The position numbers and the translations under genes are program-made. Below, in pieces: positions 1 through 6,451 of a stretch of 6,743 nt of DNA (position 1 is the stretch's first letter; every line of letters starts with the position of its first letter). Under the pieces are notes generated by a model. It saw only the letters and a list, made by a program, of their open reading frames with translations. It made no database searches and was not told the origin of the DNA. Source of the stretch: an uncultured Lachnospiraceae bacterium (lineage in GTDB: Bacteria > Bacillota > Clostridia > Lachnospirales > Lachnospiraceae); the NCBI GenBank assembly GCA_947177465.1, contig CAMWUP010000109.1:1-6743 (forward strand), given 5' to 3'.

Positions 1-1
1 T

Positions 2-1183
2 ATTTATGACGGGGAGACGCTTACATGCCTGTATGAATATAAGCCGCAGGAGGGCAGAAGCGTGGACAGCAGGCTTCTGCTGCAGGGAGACTATCTTATT
101 TTTCAAGAGGATTTGGAGGGGGATGAGAGCTATTGGGAGAGAAATCATGAACTGTTCTTTTGGAACCTTGCAGAGAATACCATTTCACCGCCTGTTTCTG
201 TTGAGAATGGGAACGGGCTGAACCTGCGGCTGGTAGACGGCACAGCGTATTTTTTTCTGACTTACCATGATGACGATTATCAAAGCACATATACGAAGCT
301 GTATGCCTGTGACCCGAAGACAGCTTCCGTACTGTGGAGCAGAAGGTATGACGAGTTTTGCGCAGATTTGCTGCTGCGTCCCTACGTGGATGGGGCGTCT
401 CATCTGCTGCTTGCCGCTTATGATGATGTGAAGCTGGTAAATATGGAGGATGGGTCGGAATATGCCCGCTTTACCCTGAGCAGTTCGGTAGTGGGCGGTG
501 CGGTATATACCAATCTGGACAGATATCTTTTGTTTACCAGAAGCGGGGAATACCATGTGATTTTGGTGGAGGAAAAACAGGATTATTTGATGTCAAATGT
601 TTTTCTCTGTCATTCCCAGAATGTGATGGATTTTGAAGTGGCGGAGGAAGGGTATCTTGTGCTGCCTCATTTAGACAACCATGTTACTGTGTATCAATAC
701 AACGGAGGGGAGGACAGGGAGGAGTACGACGGGGAAGTAATCCTGCCGGAAACGATTTGTCTGGAGTATACAGAGGCGGTAGTGCAGGCGAGGGAGAAGG
801 GACTGCCCAAAGCAGAGCTGGTGCAGACGCTTTTCTATAATGAGGACGAAAGTCTGCTGTTTGCCTGCTATTCAGACGGTACAATAGAGATTTACAATGC
901 GGCGGAAATGGAGCTTTTAAACAGTCTGACAAATCCGACAATCAGCCGCATGACAAGATATCTGGGGACGGATAAGGACGGCAATGTGTTTATCGGAGGC
1001 GTAGGCGACGGGCTTATGCTGAGCCCTGATATGAAGCTGCTGGCGGCAATCGGGAGTCTGGCGGGAGTAGAGCAGGGAGGCAGCAGGGTATTGATAGGAG
1101 GCATGGGAGAGTCCGTCTATACATGTCCTGTCTATTCGCTGGAAGAACTGCTTGCTAAGGCGGAGGCATATGTGTTAAGATAA
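2..1183 (+). CDS. Beta-propeller-like protein (PQQ/WD40-like repeats), 5'-truncated by the window edge
   Basis: The reading frame is open from the first full codon, and the residues before the GTG at 62 (IYDGETLTCLYEYKPQEG) continue the same repeat style. The gene therefore almost certainly starts outside the window, and GTG 62 is not the true start. At least 394 residues are visible. They consist of many short beta-strand-like blocks ending in aromatic or aspartate turns, for example KLYACDPKTASVLWSRRY, VKLVNMEDGSEYARF, SDGTIEIYNAAEMELL and DKDGNVFIGGVGDGLMLS. This is the pattern of PQQ-like or WD40-like propeller blades. It ends in a short helix, SLEELLAKAEAYVLR, like the tail found after propellers in some multidomain signalling proteins. 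Cellular location and any N-terminal effector domain cannot be judged. It lies 83 nt upstream of glnS on the same strand with no terminator between. The fold class is fairly likely; function is not recognised. Confidence 0.7.
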   Translation: MYDGETLTCLYEYKPQEGRSVDSRLLLQGDYLIFQEDLEGDESYWERNHELFFWNLAENTISPPVSVENGNGLNLRLVDGTAYFFLTYHDDDYQSTYTKLYACDPKTASVLWSRRYDEFCADLLLRPYVDGASHLLLAAYDDVKLVNMEDGSEYARFTLSSSVVGGAVYTNLDRYLLFTRSGEYHVILVEEKQDYLMSNVFLCHSQNVMDFEVAEEGYLVLPHLDNHVTVYQYNGGEDREEYDGEVILPETICLEYTEAVVQAREKGLPKAELVQTLFYNEDESLLFACYSDGTIEIYNAAEMELLNSLTNPTISRMTRYLGTDKDGNVFIGGVGDGLMLSPDMKLLAAIGSLAGVEQGGSRVLIGGMGESVYTCPVYSLEELLAKAEAYVLR

Positions 1184-1196
1184 AAAACAGATGTGA

Positions 1197-1227
1197 TATG
1201 CGGCGGCGCACGAAAGAGCCGCCCATA
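1197..1227 (+). promoter_or_regulatory. Bulged hairpin in the glnS leader
   Basis: TATG (1197-1200) pairs with CATA (1224-1227), and GGCGGC (1202-1207) pairs with GCCGCC (1218-1223), leaving C1201 as a bulge and a 10-nt loop that contains GAAA. No U-run follows, so it is not an intrinsic terminator. It covers the alternative ATG at 1198 and sits about 25 nt before the likely glnS SD. It could be an mRNA processing or stability element or simply chance. It is not a T-box: the gap is far too short and no specifier or antiterminator is visible. Confidence 0.35.
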
Positions 1228-1266
1228 CGCAGAAATTTGGACAGAGAAGTGAGAGGTCAGGCAATT

Positions 1267-2934
1267 ATGAGCGAAACAGAAAGCAGGAATTTTATCGAGC
1301 AGATGATTGACAAAGACTTGGCAGAGGGTGTGTACGACACGGTTCATACCCGTTTTCCCCCGGAGCCTAACGGCTATCTGCATATCGGGCATGCAAAGAG
1401 TATTCTGCTCAATTATGGTCTGGCGCAGAAATATGGCGGAAAGTTTAATGTTCGTTTTGACGACACGAACCCCACGAAGGAAAAAGAGGAGTTTGTGGAG
1501 TCCATCAAGGCAGACGTGGCATGGCTGGGAGCCGACTGGGAGGACAGACTGTTTTTTGCCTCCGGTTATTTTGATGAAATGTACGAAGGCGCCATAAAGT
1601 TGATAAAGAAGGGCAAGGCATATGTCTCTGATTTAAGCGCCGACGAGATAAGAGAATATAGAGGAACGCTGACGGAAGCAGGAAAGGAAGACCCATGCGC
1701 CGGACGGAGCGTGGAGGAAAACCTGAAGCTCTTTCAGGAGATGAAGGAGGGCAAATACGCGGACGGAGAGAAGGTACTGCGTGCGCGCATTGATATGGCG
1801 TCTCCCAATATCAATATGAGGGACCCCGTTATATACCGTGTGGCGCATATACCGCACCACAATACCGGCGACAAATGGTGCATCTACCCCATGTACGATT
1901 TTGCCCATCCGATAGAGGATGCCATTGAAGGAATTACCCATTCTATCTGTACGCTGGAGTTTGAGGACCACAGACCGCTCTACGACTGGGTAGTGCGGGA
2001 ACTGGAATATCCCCATCCGCCCAGACAGATTGAATTTGCCAAAATGTATCTGACCAATGTGGTAACGGGTAAGCGTTATATCAAGAAGCTGGTGGAAGAA
2101 GGCATTGTGGATGGCTGGGACGACCCGAGGCTGGTGTCCATTGCTGCCCTCAGAAGAAGGGGCTTTACGCCGGAATCCATCAGGATGTTTGTAGAGCTTT
2201 GCGGCGTTTCCAAGGCAAATTCCTCCGCAGATTACGCAATGCTGGAGTACTGCATCAGAGAGGATTTGAAGCTGAAGCGTCCCCGCATGATGGCGGTGCT
2301 TGACCCTGTAAAGCTGATTATTGACAATTATCCGGAGGGGGAGAGCGAGATGCTGGAGGCTCCCAACAATCTGGAAAATGAAGCGCTGGGGAACAGGAAG
2401 ATTCCTTTTGGGCGTGAATTGTATATTGAGAGAGAGGATTTTATGGAAGAGCCTCCCAGAAAGTACTTCCGCATGTTCCCGGGCAACGAGGTAAGGCTGA
2501 TGAACGCTTACTTTGTGACATGTACCGGCTGCGTAAAGGATGAGAACGGCGTTATTACGGAGGTACACTGTACCTATGATCCCGCATCCAAGGGCGGAAA
2601 CAGTCCGGATGGCAGAAAGGTGAAGGGAACGATTCACTGGGTACCGGCAAAGGAAGCGGTAAAAGCTACAGTAAGATTGTATGAAAATATTATAGATGAA
2701 GAGAGCGGTGTGTACAACGAAGACGGAAGCCTCAACTTAAATCCCAACTCGCTGACTGTGAGAGAGGCATATTTGGAACCGGCGCTTGCGGATGCAAAAG
2801 CATATGAAAGCTTTCAGTTTGTCCGCAATGGATTCTTCTGTGTCGATTATAAGGACTCAGAGGAAGGCGCACCGGTGTTTAACCGTATTGTATCTCTGAA
2901 GAGTTCGTTTGTGCTGCCGAAGAAGGAGGATTAA
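1267..2934 (+). CDS. glnS: Glutaminyl-tRNA synthetase
   Basis: This cytoplasmic class I synthetase attaches glutamine to tRNA-Gln using ATP. With the ATG at 1267 it is 555 residues, nearly the length of E. coli GlnS (554), and begins MSETESRNFIEQMIDKDLAEG, matching the family N-terminus. An earlier in-frame ATG at 1198 would add 23 basic residues with no SD and inside a hairpin, so I prefer 1267, which has GAGAGG about 10 nt upstream. Visible motifs are PPEPNGYLHIGH (HIGH at 39-42), RFDDTNP, the GlnRS-type blocks WCIYPMYDF and EGITHSICTLEF, and GWDDPR. VVTGKR (265-270) stands at the KMSKS position, with K269 the equivalent of E. coli K270. The C-terminal third has the two anticodon-binding beta-barrels (DGRKVKGTIHWV, PVFNRIVSLKSSF). 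It is GlnRS rather than GluRS by length and these blocks. It is followed after 2 nt by the DUF2225 gene, so probably co-transcribed. Confidence 0.97.
   Translation: MSETESRNFIEQMIDKDLAEGVYDTVHTRFPPEPNGYLHIGHAKSILLNYGLAQKYGGKFNVRFDDTNPTKEKEEFVESIKADVAWLGADWEDRLFFASGYFDEMYEGAIKLIKKGKAYVSDLSADEIREYRGTLTEAGKEDPCAGRSVEENLKLFQEMKEGKYADGEKVLRARIDMASPNINMRDPVIYRVAHIPHHNTGDKWCIYPMYDFAHPIEDAIEGITHSICTLEFEDHRPLYDWVVRELEYPHPPRQIEFAKMYLTNVVTGKRYIKKLVEEGIVDGWDDPRLVSIAALRRRGFTPESIRMFVELCGVSKANSSADYAMLEYCIREDLKLKRPRMMAVLDPVKLIIDNYPEGESEMLEAPNNLENEALGNRKIPFGRELYIEREDFMEEPPRKYFRMFPGNEVRLMNAYFVTCTGCVKDENGVITEVHCTYDPASKGGNSPDGRKVKGTIHWVPAKEAVKATVRLYENIIDEESGVYNEDGSLNLNPNSLTVREAYLEPALADAKAYESFQFVRNGFFCVDYKDSEEGAPVFNRIVSLKSSFVLPKKED
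2923..2930 (+). promoter_or_regulatory. Ribosome binding site inside the glnS 3' end
   Basis: AAGGAGGA lies in the last codons of glnS, 6 nt before the ATG at 2937. It fixes the start of the DUF2225 gene and suggests translational coupling, since ribosomes finishing glnS terminate at this site. Confidence 0.85.
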
Positions 2935-2936
2935 AG

Positions 2937-3791
2937 ATGAGCAATCTATTGTCGGGACTGTCCAAGCTGGGTCTGGGAAATTTGGAGAATACCAGTATTT
3001 ATGAAGAGCCTAAGGACGAAAAGAAGGATGGCAGACAGGAGAAAGAAGTAGTAAAGGTGCAGGAGAAGGATTTGGTATTTGACCGCAGCTTTGAATGTCC
3101 TGTATGTGGAGAAAAGGTGACGAGCAAGGTGATGAAGTCCGGCAAGGCAAAGCTGCTACGCACGGACAAGGATTTGCGGCCTGTCTATGACGGCATCGAT
3201 GCACAGAAATACGACGTTGTGCTTTGTCCGCATTGCGGCTTTTCTGCCATAACGCGCTATTTTGTTCCAATGACGGCAGGTCAGGTCAAACTCATTAAAG
3301 AGAATATCAGCAGTAAGGTGCATTTAACGCCCCATACCGGAGAAAGTTATACCTACGAGCAGGCGTTTGAGCGTTATCAGCTTGCGCTTGTAGGCGCAGT
3401 GGTGAAGCAGAGTAAATCCAGCGAGAAGGCTTACTGCTGTTTAAAAGCGGCATGGCTTTTAAGAGGCTGGCAGGAGGAGCTTGCGGCAGCAGAAGGTGAT
3501 AATAAAGAAAAAATTGCTGAGTTAAAGGAATCAGAAAAGGAATACCTGCAAAAGGCAATGGAAGGCTTTAGCACGGCAAAAGCTTCGGAAAACTTTCCTA
3601 TGTGCGGTATGGATGAAAATACGGTGGATTATCTTTTAGCTGTACTGTCCTTCTGGGTAGGCAAGTATGATATTGCGTCCAGACTGACCGCTGCGCTTCT
3701 GACTTCCCCTACAGCGAATGCGAGAGTGAAGGATAAGGCGAGGGATTTGAAGGACGAGATTGTAGCAGAGCTGAAAAAAGCAAAAGGGTAA
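2937..3791 (+). CDS. DUF2225 family zinc-ribbon protein
   Basis: A 284-residue protein that I recognise as DUF2225, a family of unknown function typical of Firmicutes. It opens with a hydrophobic/amphipathic start (NLLSGLSKLGLGNL), then a charged linker to about residue 45. A two-knuckle metal site follows: CPVC at 54-57 and CPHC at 97-100, 39 residues apart, each followed by Gly (CPVCG, CPHCG). It probably binds one zinc through four cysteines. Residues from about 130 to the end look all-helical, TPR-like (AYCCLKAAWLLRG, AVLSFWVGKYDIASRL), ending in a lysine-rich tail. No signal peptide or membrane span is seen, so it is probably cytoplasmic. It sits between glnS and the MocR-type gene, 5 nt from the latter, and has an excellent SD. 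The biochemical role is unknown; the TPR-like part suggests a protein-interaction role, which is inference. Confidence 0.88.
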   Translation: MSNLLSGLSKLGLGNLENTSIYEEPKDEKKDGRQEKEVVKVQEKDLVFDRSFECPVCGEKVTSKVMKSGKAKLLRTDKDLRPVYDGIDAQKYDVVLCPHCGFSAITRYFVPMTAGQVKLIKENISSKVHLTPHTGESYTYEQAFERYQLALVGAVVKQSKSSEKAYCCLKAAWLLRGWQEELAAAEGDNKEKIAELKESEKEYLQKAMEGFSTAKASENFPMCGMDENTVDYLLAVLSFWVGKYDIASRLTAALLTSPTANARVKDKARDLKDEIVAELKKAKG

Positions 3792-3796
3792 CGTCT

Positions 3797-5239
3797 ATGT
3801 ACAATATGGCGATTGAACTGAAATCGGACGGTACAAAGCATCTGTATGAGCAGATATACGGGCACATACGGGAGGAAATAAAGGGAGGGAAGCTGCTGAG
3901 CGGTGAGCGGCTTCCCTCTACGCGCGCACTGGCGGAATATTTGCAGGTTTCCAGAAGTACGGTGGATTTAGCCTATGAGCAGCTTGTATCGGAAGGGTAT
4001 ATCGAGGCGGCGCCGCATAAGGGATTTTTTGTGTGCAGGCTGGAAGAACTGCCGGAAGGGAATATACAGAGTAAGCTTGACGATGTGGAAAAGGAAAGCC
4101 GGTTGAAAAAGGCAGATGAAAGCCTTGCCTGCAAAGCCCGCGGAAAAGCTGCATACTTGGATTTTTCGCCGAACGGACTGGATATGAGCGTCTTTCCCTT
4201 CAGCGTGTGGAAGCGGATTACAAAGAATATTCTGACGGAGGGCAACGAGGAGCTTTTTGCTTTGGGAGAGCCGCAGGGCGATTATGATTTGCGCCAGACC
4301 ATCGGCCGCTATTTACATTCTGCAAGGGGCGTCAACTGTATGCCGGAGCAGATTGTGGTTGGCGCGGGAAACGATTATCTGCTGATGATTTTAGAGAAGC
4401 TTTTAGGGCAGGATGCCGGAATTGCGATGGAGAATCCCACTTACAAGCGGGCTTTCCATATCTTTAAGTCCTTTGGCTATCGGGTGGACATCATCGGTAT
4501 GGACAAAAACGGCATGAAAGCAGAAGAGTTGTATGAAAAACAGGTGCAGGCGGCATATGTGATGCCTTCGCACCAGTATCCGTCCGGTATTACCATGCCA
4601 ATCGGAAGGCGGATGGAGCTTTTAAAATGGGCGGGCGAGGAGGAAGAGCGGTATCTGATAGAAGATGATTACGACAGTGAATTCCGCTATAAGGGGAAGC
4701 CGATTCCTTCCCTGCAGGGAGCGGATAATGGTGAAAATGTGATTTATATCGGTACTTTTTCAAAGGCGATTGCGCCGGCAATCCGAGTCAGCTATATGGT
4801 GCTGCCGCCACGCCTTTTGAAACGCTATCAAAAGGAATGTTATTTCTATTCATCGACAGTATCCCGCATCGACCAGCGCATATTGAATGAATTTATAAGG
4901 GATGGATATTTTGAGAGATATCTGAACAAGACCCGCAAAATCTATCGGGAAAAGCATGATATTCTGCTGCAGGAGCTGAAGCCTTTCTTAAAAAAGTTCC
5001 GCCTGTCGGGGGAGGATGCAGGGCTGCATCTGCTGCTTGGCCTGCGGGACAAAAGCTTTACGGAGAAGGAGCTTGTAGAGCGGGCACAGGAGAACGGCGT
5101 GCGTGTGTATGCTTTTTCGGAGGCAAGAGTGGCACAGAGCGCCGATGACGGAAATCCCACTGTGATTCTTGGGTATGGCGGCTTGCGCAAAGAAGAGATT
5201 CCGGATGGGATTGCAAAATTAAAGCAGGCCTGGTTATAA
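3797..5239 (+). CDS. MocR/PdxR-type transcriptional regulator (GntR winged helix plus aminotransferase-like domain)
   Basis: A 480-residue PLP-dependent regulator, the usual length for the MocR subfamily of GntR. The N-terminal winged helix spans about residues 12-79, with LPSTR (39-43), SRSTV (52-56) in the recognition helix and a wing ending HKGFFV. A fold-type I aminotransferase domain follows from about 115: MENPTY (211-216), PSHQYPSG (257-264), EDDYDSEF (289-296) and GTFSKAIAP with K323 as the predicted PLP-Schiff-base lysine. D290 and Y292 correspond to D279 and Y281 of B. subtilis GabR, whose lysine is K312; the 33-residue spacing is identical. All core PLP residues are present, so cofactor binding is expected. 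MocR proteins sense PLP or amino compounds, but the effector and target here are unknown. Many MocR genes are divergent from their target; this one is the last gene behind glnS and DUF2225. The SD is weak (AAAAGGG, 8 nt before ATG); an ATG three codons on is the alternative start. Confidence 0.93.
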   Translation: MYNMAIELKSDGTKHLYEQIYGHIREEIKGGKLLSGERLPSTRALAEYLQVSRSTVDLAYEQLVSEGYIEAAPHKGFFVCRLEELPEGNIQSKLDDVEKESRLKKADESLACKARGKAAYLDFSPNGLDMSVFPFSVWKRITKNILTEGNEELFALGEPQGDYDLRQTIGRYLHSARGVNCMPEQIVVGAGNDYLLMILEKLLGQDAGIAMENPTYKRAFHIFKSFGYRVDIIGMDKNGMKAEELYEKQVQAAYVMPSHQYPSGITMPIGRRMELLKWAGEEEERYLIEDDYDSEFRYKGKPIPSLQGADNGENVIYIGTFSKAIAPAIRVSYMVLPPRLLKRYQKECYFYSSTVSRIDQRILNEFIRDGYFERYLNKTRKIYREKHDILLQELKPFLKKFRLSGEDAGLHLLLGLRDKSFTEKELVERAQENGVRVYAFSEARVAQSADDGNPTVILGYGGLRKEEIPDGIAKLKQAWL

Positions 5240-5251
5240 ACCGGACCTGCT
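5223..5251. terminator. Bidirectional intrinsic terminator shared by convergent genes
   Basis: AGCAGG (5223-5228) pairs with CCTGCT (5246-5251) and CTGGTT (5230-5235) pairs with AACCGG (5239-5244), with one C/A mismatch and an ATA loop. This gives about 12 pairs. On the plus strand only CTTT follows, a modest U-tract. On the minus strand the stem is followed by TTAATTTT, a better one. The MocR stop codon (5237-5239) begins in the loop. It probably ends the glnS operon and also the minus-strand gene arriving from 5319. Confidence 0.75.
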
Positions 5252-5318
5252 CTTTGTGTGATGATGAATTGGGGTTTCGTAATAAGGGAGCATGCCGTGT
5301 GGCAGCAGATGTAAAGGA

Positions 5319-5645
5319 CTACTGAGCGGAAGTCTCGTCCTCTGCATCTTCATCAAAAAATTCCTCTACCTTTTCCTCGGTTTTTTCTGCAGCATCAGAA
5401 ACTAAGGAAGAGAGCTTTTCAAAGGGAGCATCGTCCCCTGCGGAAGCCTCGTCATGGTTTAAGGAAACGTAAGAACGACCGGAATCGTTGTCATCCAAAT
5501 CGTCACTGAAATCGTCGTAATCTTCATCTTCATCGTTTAAATCAGCAGAAAGCTTTTCTTTGTTTTGGAAATAATAATAAACACCGGCGCATGCAGCGGC
5601 TGCAGCAGCCGTAAAGAGCACAAATTTACCGAATTTTTTAGCCAT
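5319..5645 (-). CDS. Small single-pass acidic protein of unknown function
   Basis: A 108-residue protein. The start is secure: AAAGGAG (plus-strand 5653-5659) lies 7 nt before the ATG, with a TATAAT promoter just upstream. Residues 1-7 are basic (MAKKFGK). Residues 8-26 form a hydrophobic span (FVLFTAAAAAACAGVYYYF). The remaining 80 or so residues are strongly acidic, with an Asp/Glu-rich block at about 35-54 and a Glu-rich, probably helical or disordered C-terminus (EKTEEKVEEFFDEDAEDE). The most likely topology is an N-terminal membrane anchor. The positive N-terminus favours export of the acidic tail, but that is inference. C19 follows AAA, a poor lipobox, and the hydrophobic stretch continues after it, so a lipoprotein is less likely. 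The overall plan is like small YtxH-type proteins, though I cannot assign a family. It is divergent from the TetR gene, a usual arrangement for a regulator and its target. Confidence 0.8.
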   Translation of the reverse strand: MAKKFGKFVLFTAAAAAACAGVYYYFQNKEKLSADLNDEDEDYDDFSDDLDDNDSGRSYVSLNHDEASAGDDAPFEKLSSLVSDAAEKTEEKVEEFFDEDAEDETSAQ

Positions 5646-5683
5646 GAAAATACTCCTTTCGCGTACCGAACATGAATTAATGT

Positions 5684-5713
5684 ATTATAGACATTTTAAT
5701 ACTATTTTATGAA
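5684..5713 (-). promoter_or_regulatory. Predicted sigma-A promoter for the acidic membrane protein
   Basis: Read on the minus strand: -35 TTCATA (plus 5708-5713, 4 of 6), an 18-nt spacer, and a perfect -10 TATAAT (plus 5684-5689). Transcription should begin near 5677, giving a leader of about 30 nt that includes the AAAGGAG site. The -35 lies within the left arm of a 12-bp inverted repeat. Confidence 0.65.
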
Positions 5714-5748
5714 AAAGAAAAGGGATTATGTATAAATTTTTCATAAAA
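5705..5748. repeat. Perfect 12-bp inverted repeat in the divergent promoter region
   Basis: TTTTATGAAAAA (5705-5716) and its exact reverse complement TTTTTCATAAAA (5737-5748) are separated by 20 nt. The arm centres are 32 bp apart, about three helical turns, so proteins on the two arms would face the same side. The left arm covers the -35 of the minus-strand gene. Neither predicted transcript includes the repeat, which favours a DNA-level role. The low base complexity raises the odds of chance. Confidence 0.6.
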
Positions 5749-5759
5749 AAAATTATTGC

Positions 5760-5788
5760 TTGAAGGAAGCGGCTGATTGTGTTATATT
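5760..5788 (+). promoter_or_regulatory. Predicted sigma-A promoter for the TetR gene
   Basis: -35 TTGAAG (5760-5765, 4 of 6), a 17-nt spacer, and -10 TATATT (5783-5788, 5 of 6) preceded by TGT, which makes an extended -10. Start of transcription is expected near 5795, leaving a leader of about 45 nt to the ATG at 5840. Confidence 0.65.
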
Positions 5789-5795
5789 AAGTATC

Positions 5796-5810
5796 TGACC
5801 GATTAAGTCA
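5796..5810. promoter_or_regulatory. Candidate operator: imperfect inverted repeat just downstream of the tetR promoter
   Basis: TGAC (5796-5799) and GTCA (5807-5810) face each other across 7 nt, right at the predicted transcription start. The position would suit autorepression by the TetR protein. The arms are only 4 bp, so this is tentative. Confidence 0.3.
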
Positions 5811-5839
5811 ATTTTTGTCGAAGGGTATACAATGTACAT

Positions 5840-6451
5840 ATGAATGGAAAATTTTTTGATTTGAAAAAGGAAAAGCAGGACAGGATGATTAATGCCGCGT
5901 TAAAGGCGTTTGCGACCGGCGGCTACCGCCATGCCAGTACGGATGATATTGTAAAGGACGCGGCTATCAGCAAGGGTCTGCTGTTCCATTATTTTGAAAG
6001 TAAGCTGGGATTGTATACTTTTATTTATGATTATAGTGTCAGATATATGACATTAGAATTAAAAACAGCCGTGTCACCCAACGAAACGGATATGTTTGAG
6101 CTCTTGAAACAGATTGAACAGGCGAAGCTGCAGGCGCTGAGGGGATATCCTTATATGCAGCAGTTTCTAGTACGCTCCCTGCATGAGGACGTCAGCGAAG
6201 CACTGCTGGCAAGCGAGGAGATGCGCGCAGCGATTTTGGAGGTGTACGCTGCCATCCGCCGGCGAATGGATTTCTCCGGCCTGCCCGCCGGCGTCGATGG
6301 GGACAGGCTGTGCAAGATGCTGGATTTTACCATAGAGGGGCTGATGTCGGAGCATTTCTGCAACGATTCTTTTCAGCCGGATATGCTGTATCAGGAGGTC
6401 ATGGATTATCTGGATATGGTAAAGCAGATGGTGAGGCAGCAGACTGTATAA
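5840..6451 (+). CDS. TetR-family transcriptional regulator
   Basis: A 203-residue one-component repressor-type protein, the usual length for the family. The N-terminal TetR helix-turn-helix covers about residues 14-60: MINAALKAFATGGYRHAST leads into DDIVKDAAISKG, and the recognition helix is SKGLLFHYFESK (44-55), a strong family signature. The remaining 140 residues form a helical ligand/dimer domain with no recognisable subfamily, so the effector is unknown. No upstream in-frame start codon is present. The SD is poor, with AAGGG ending 14 nt before the ATG, and the start codon sits in a cluster of short palindromes, which may mean low or controlled translation. It is divergent from the acidic membrane protein, a likely target, and 84 nt upstream of an AT-rich gene on the same strand. 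Its stop codon lies inside a perfect palindrome. Confidence 0.93.
   Translation: MNGKFFDLKKEKQDRMINAALKAFATGGYRHASTDDIVKDAAISKGLLFHYFESKLGLYTFIYDYSVRYMTLELKTAVSPNETDMFELLKQIEQAKLQALRGYPYMQQFLVRSLHEDVSEALLASEEMRAAILEVYAAIRRRMDFSGLPAGVDGDRLCKMLDFTIEGLMSEHFCNDSFQPDMLYQEVMDYLDMVKQMVRQQTV

Noticed and set aside
62..64. GTG as the start of the propeller gene
   Set aside because: The frame is open to the window edge and the upstream residues continue the same protein style, so the gene is cut by the window.
1198..1266. Earlier in-frame ATG giving glnS 23 extra residues
   Set aside because: The extra residues are arginine-rich and unlike the family, no SD precedes it, and the ATG lies in a hairpin. 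The ATG at 1267 matches the known N-terminus.
1184..1266. T-box riboswitch controlling glnS
   Set aside because: Only 83 nt are available and no T-box consensus, specifier loop or terminator/antiterminator pair is visible.
1633..2637. A 334-codon open frame on the minus strand inside glnS
   Set aside because: It is fully antisense to a clearly conserved synthetase, and its product shows no recognisable domain. It is a shadow of glnS codon structure.
5587..5645. Lipoprotein signal peptide in the acidic protein (C19)
   Set aside because: The residues before the cysteine are all alanine, a poor lipobox, and hydrophobicity continues past it to residue 26, which fits a membrane anchor better.
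5777..5811. Second minus-strand promoter TTGACT with TATAAC
   Set aside because: The spacing is 19 nt and the sequence overlaps the tetR promoter; the TATAAT at 5684-5689 is a much better match for the minus-strand gene.
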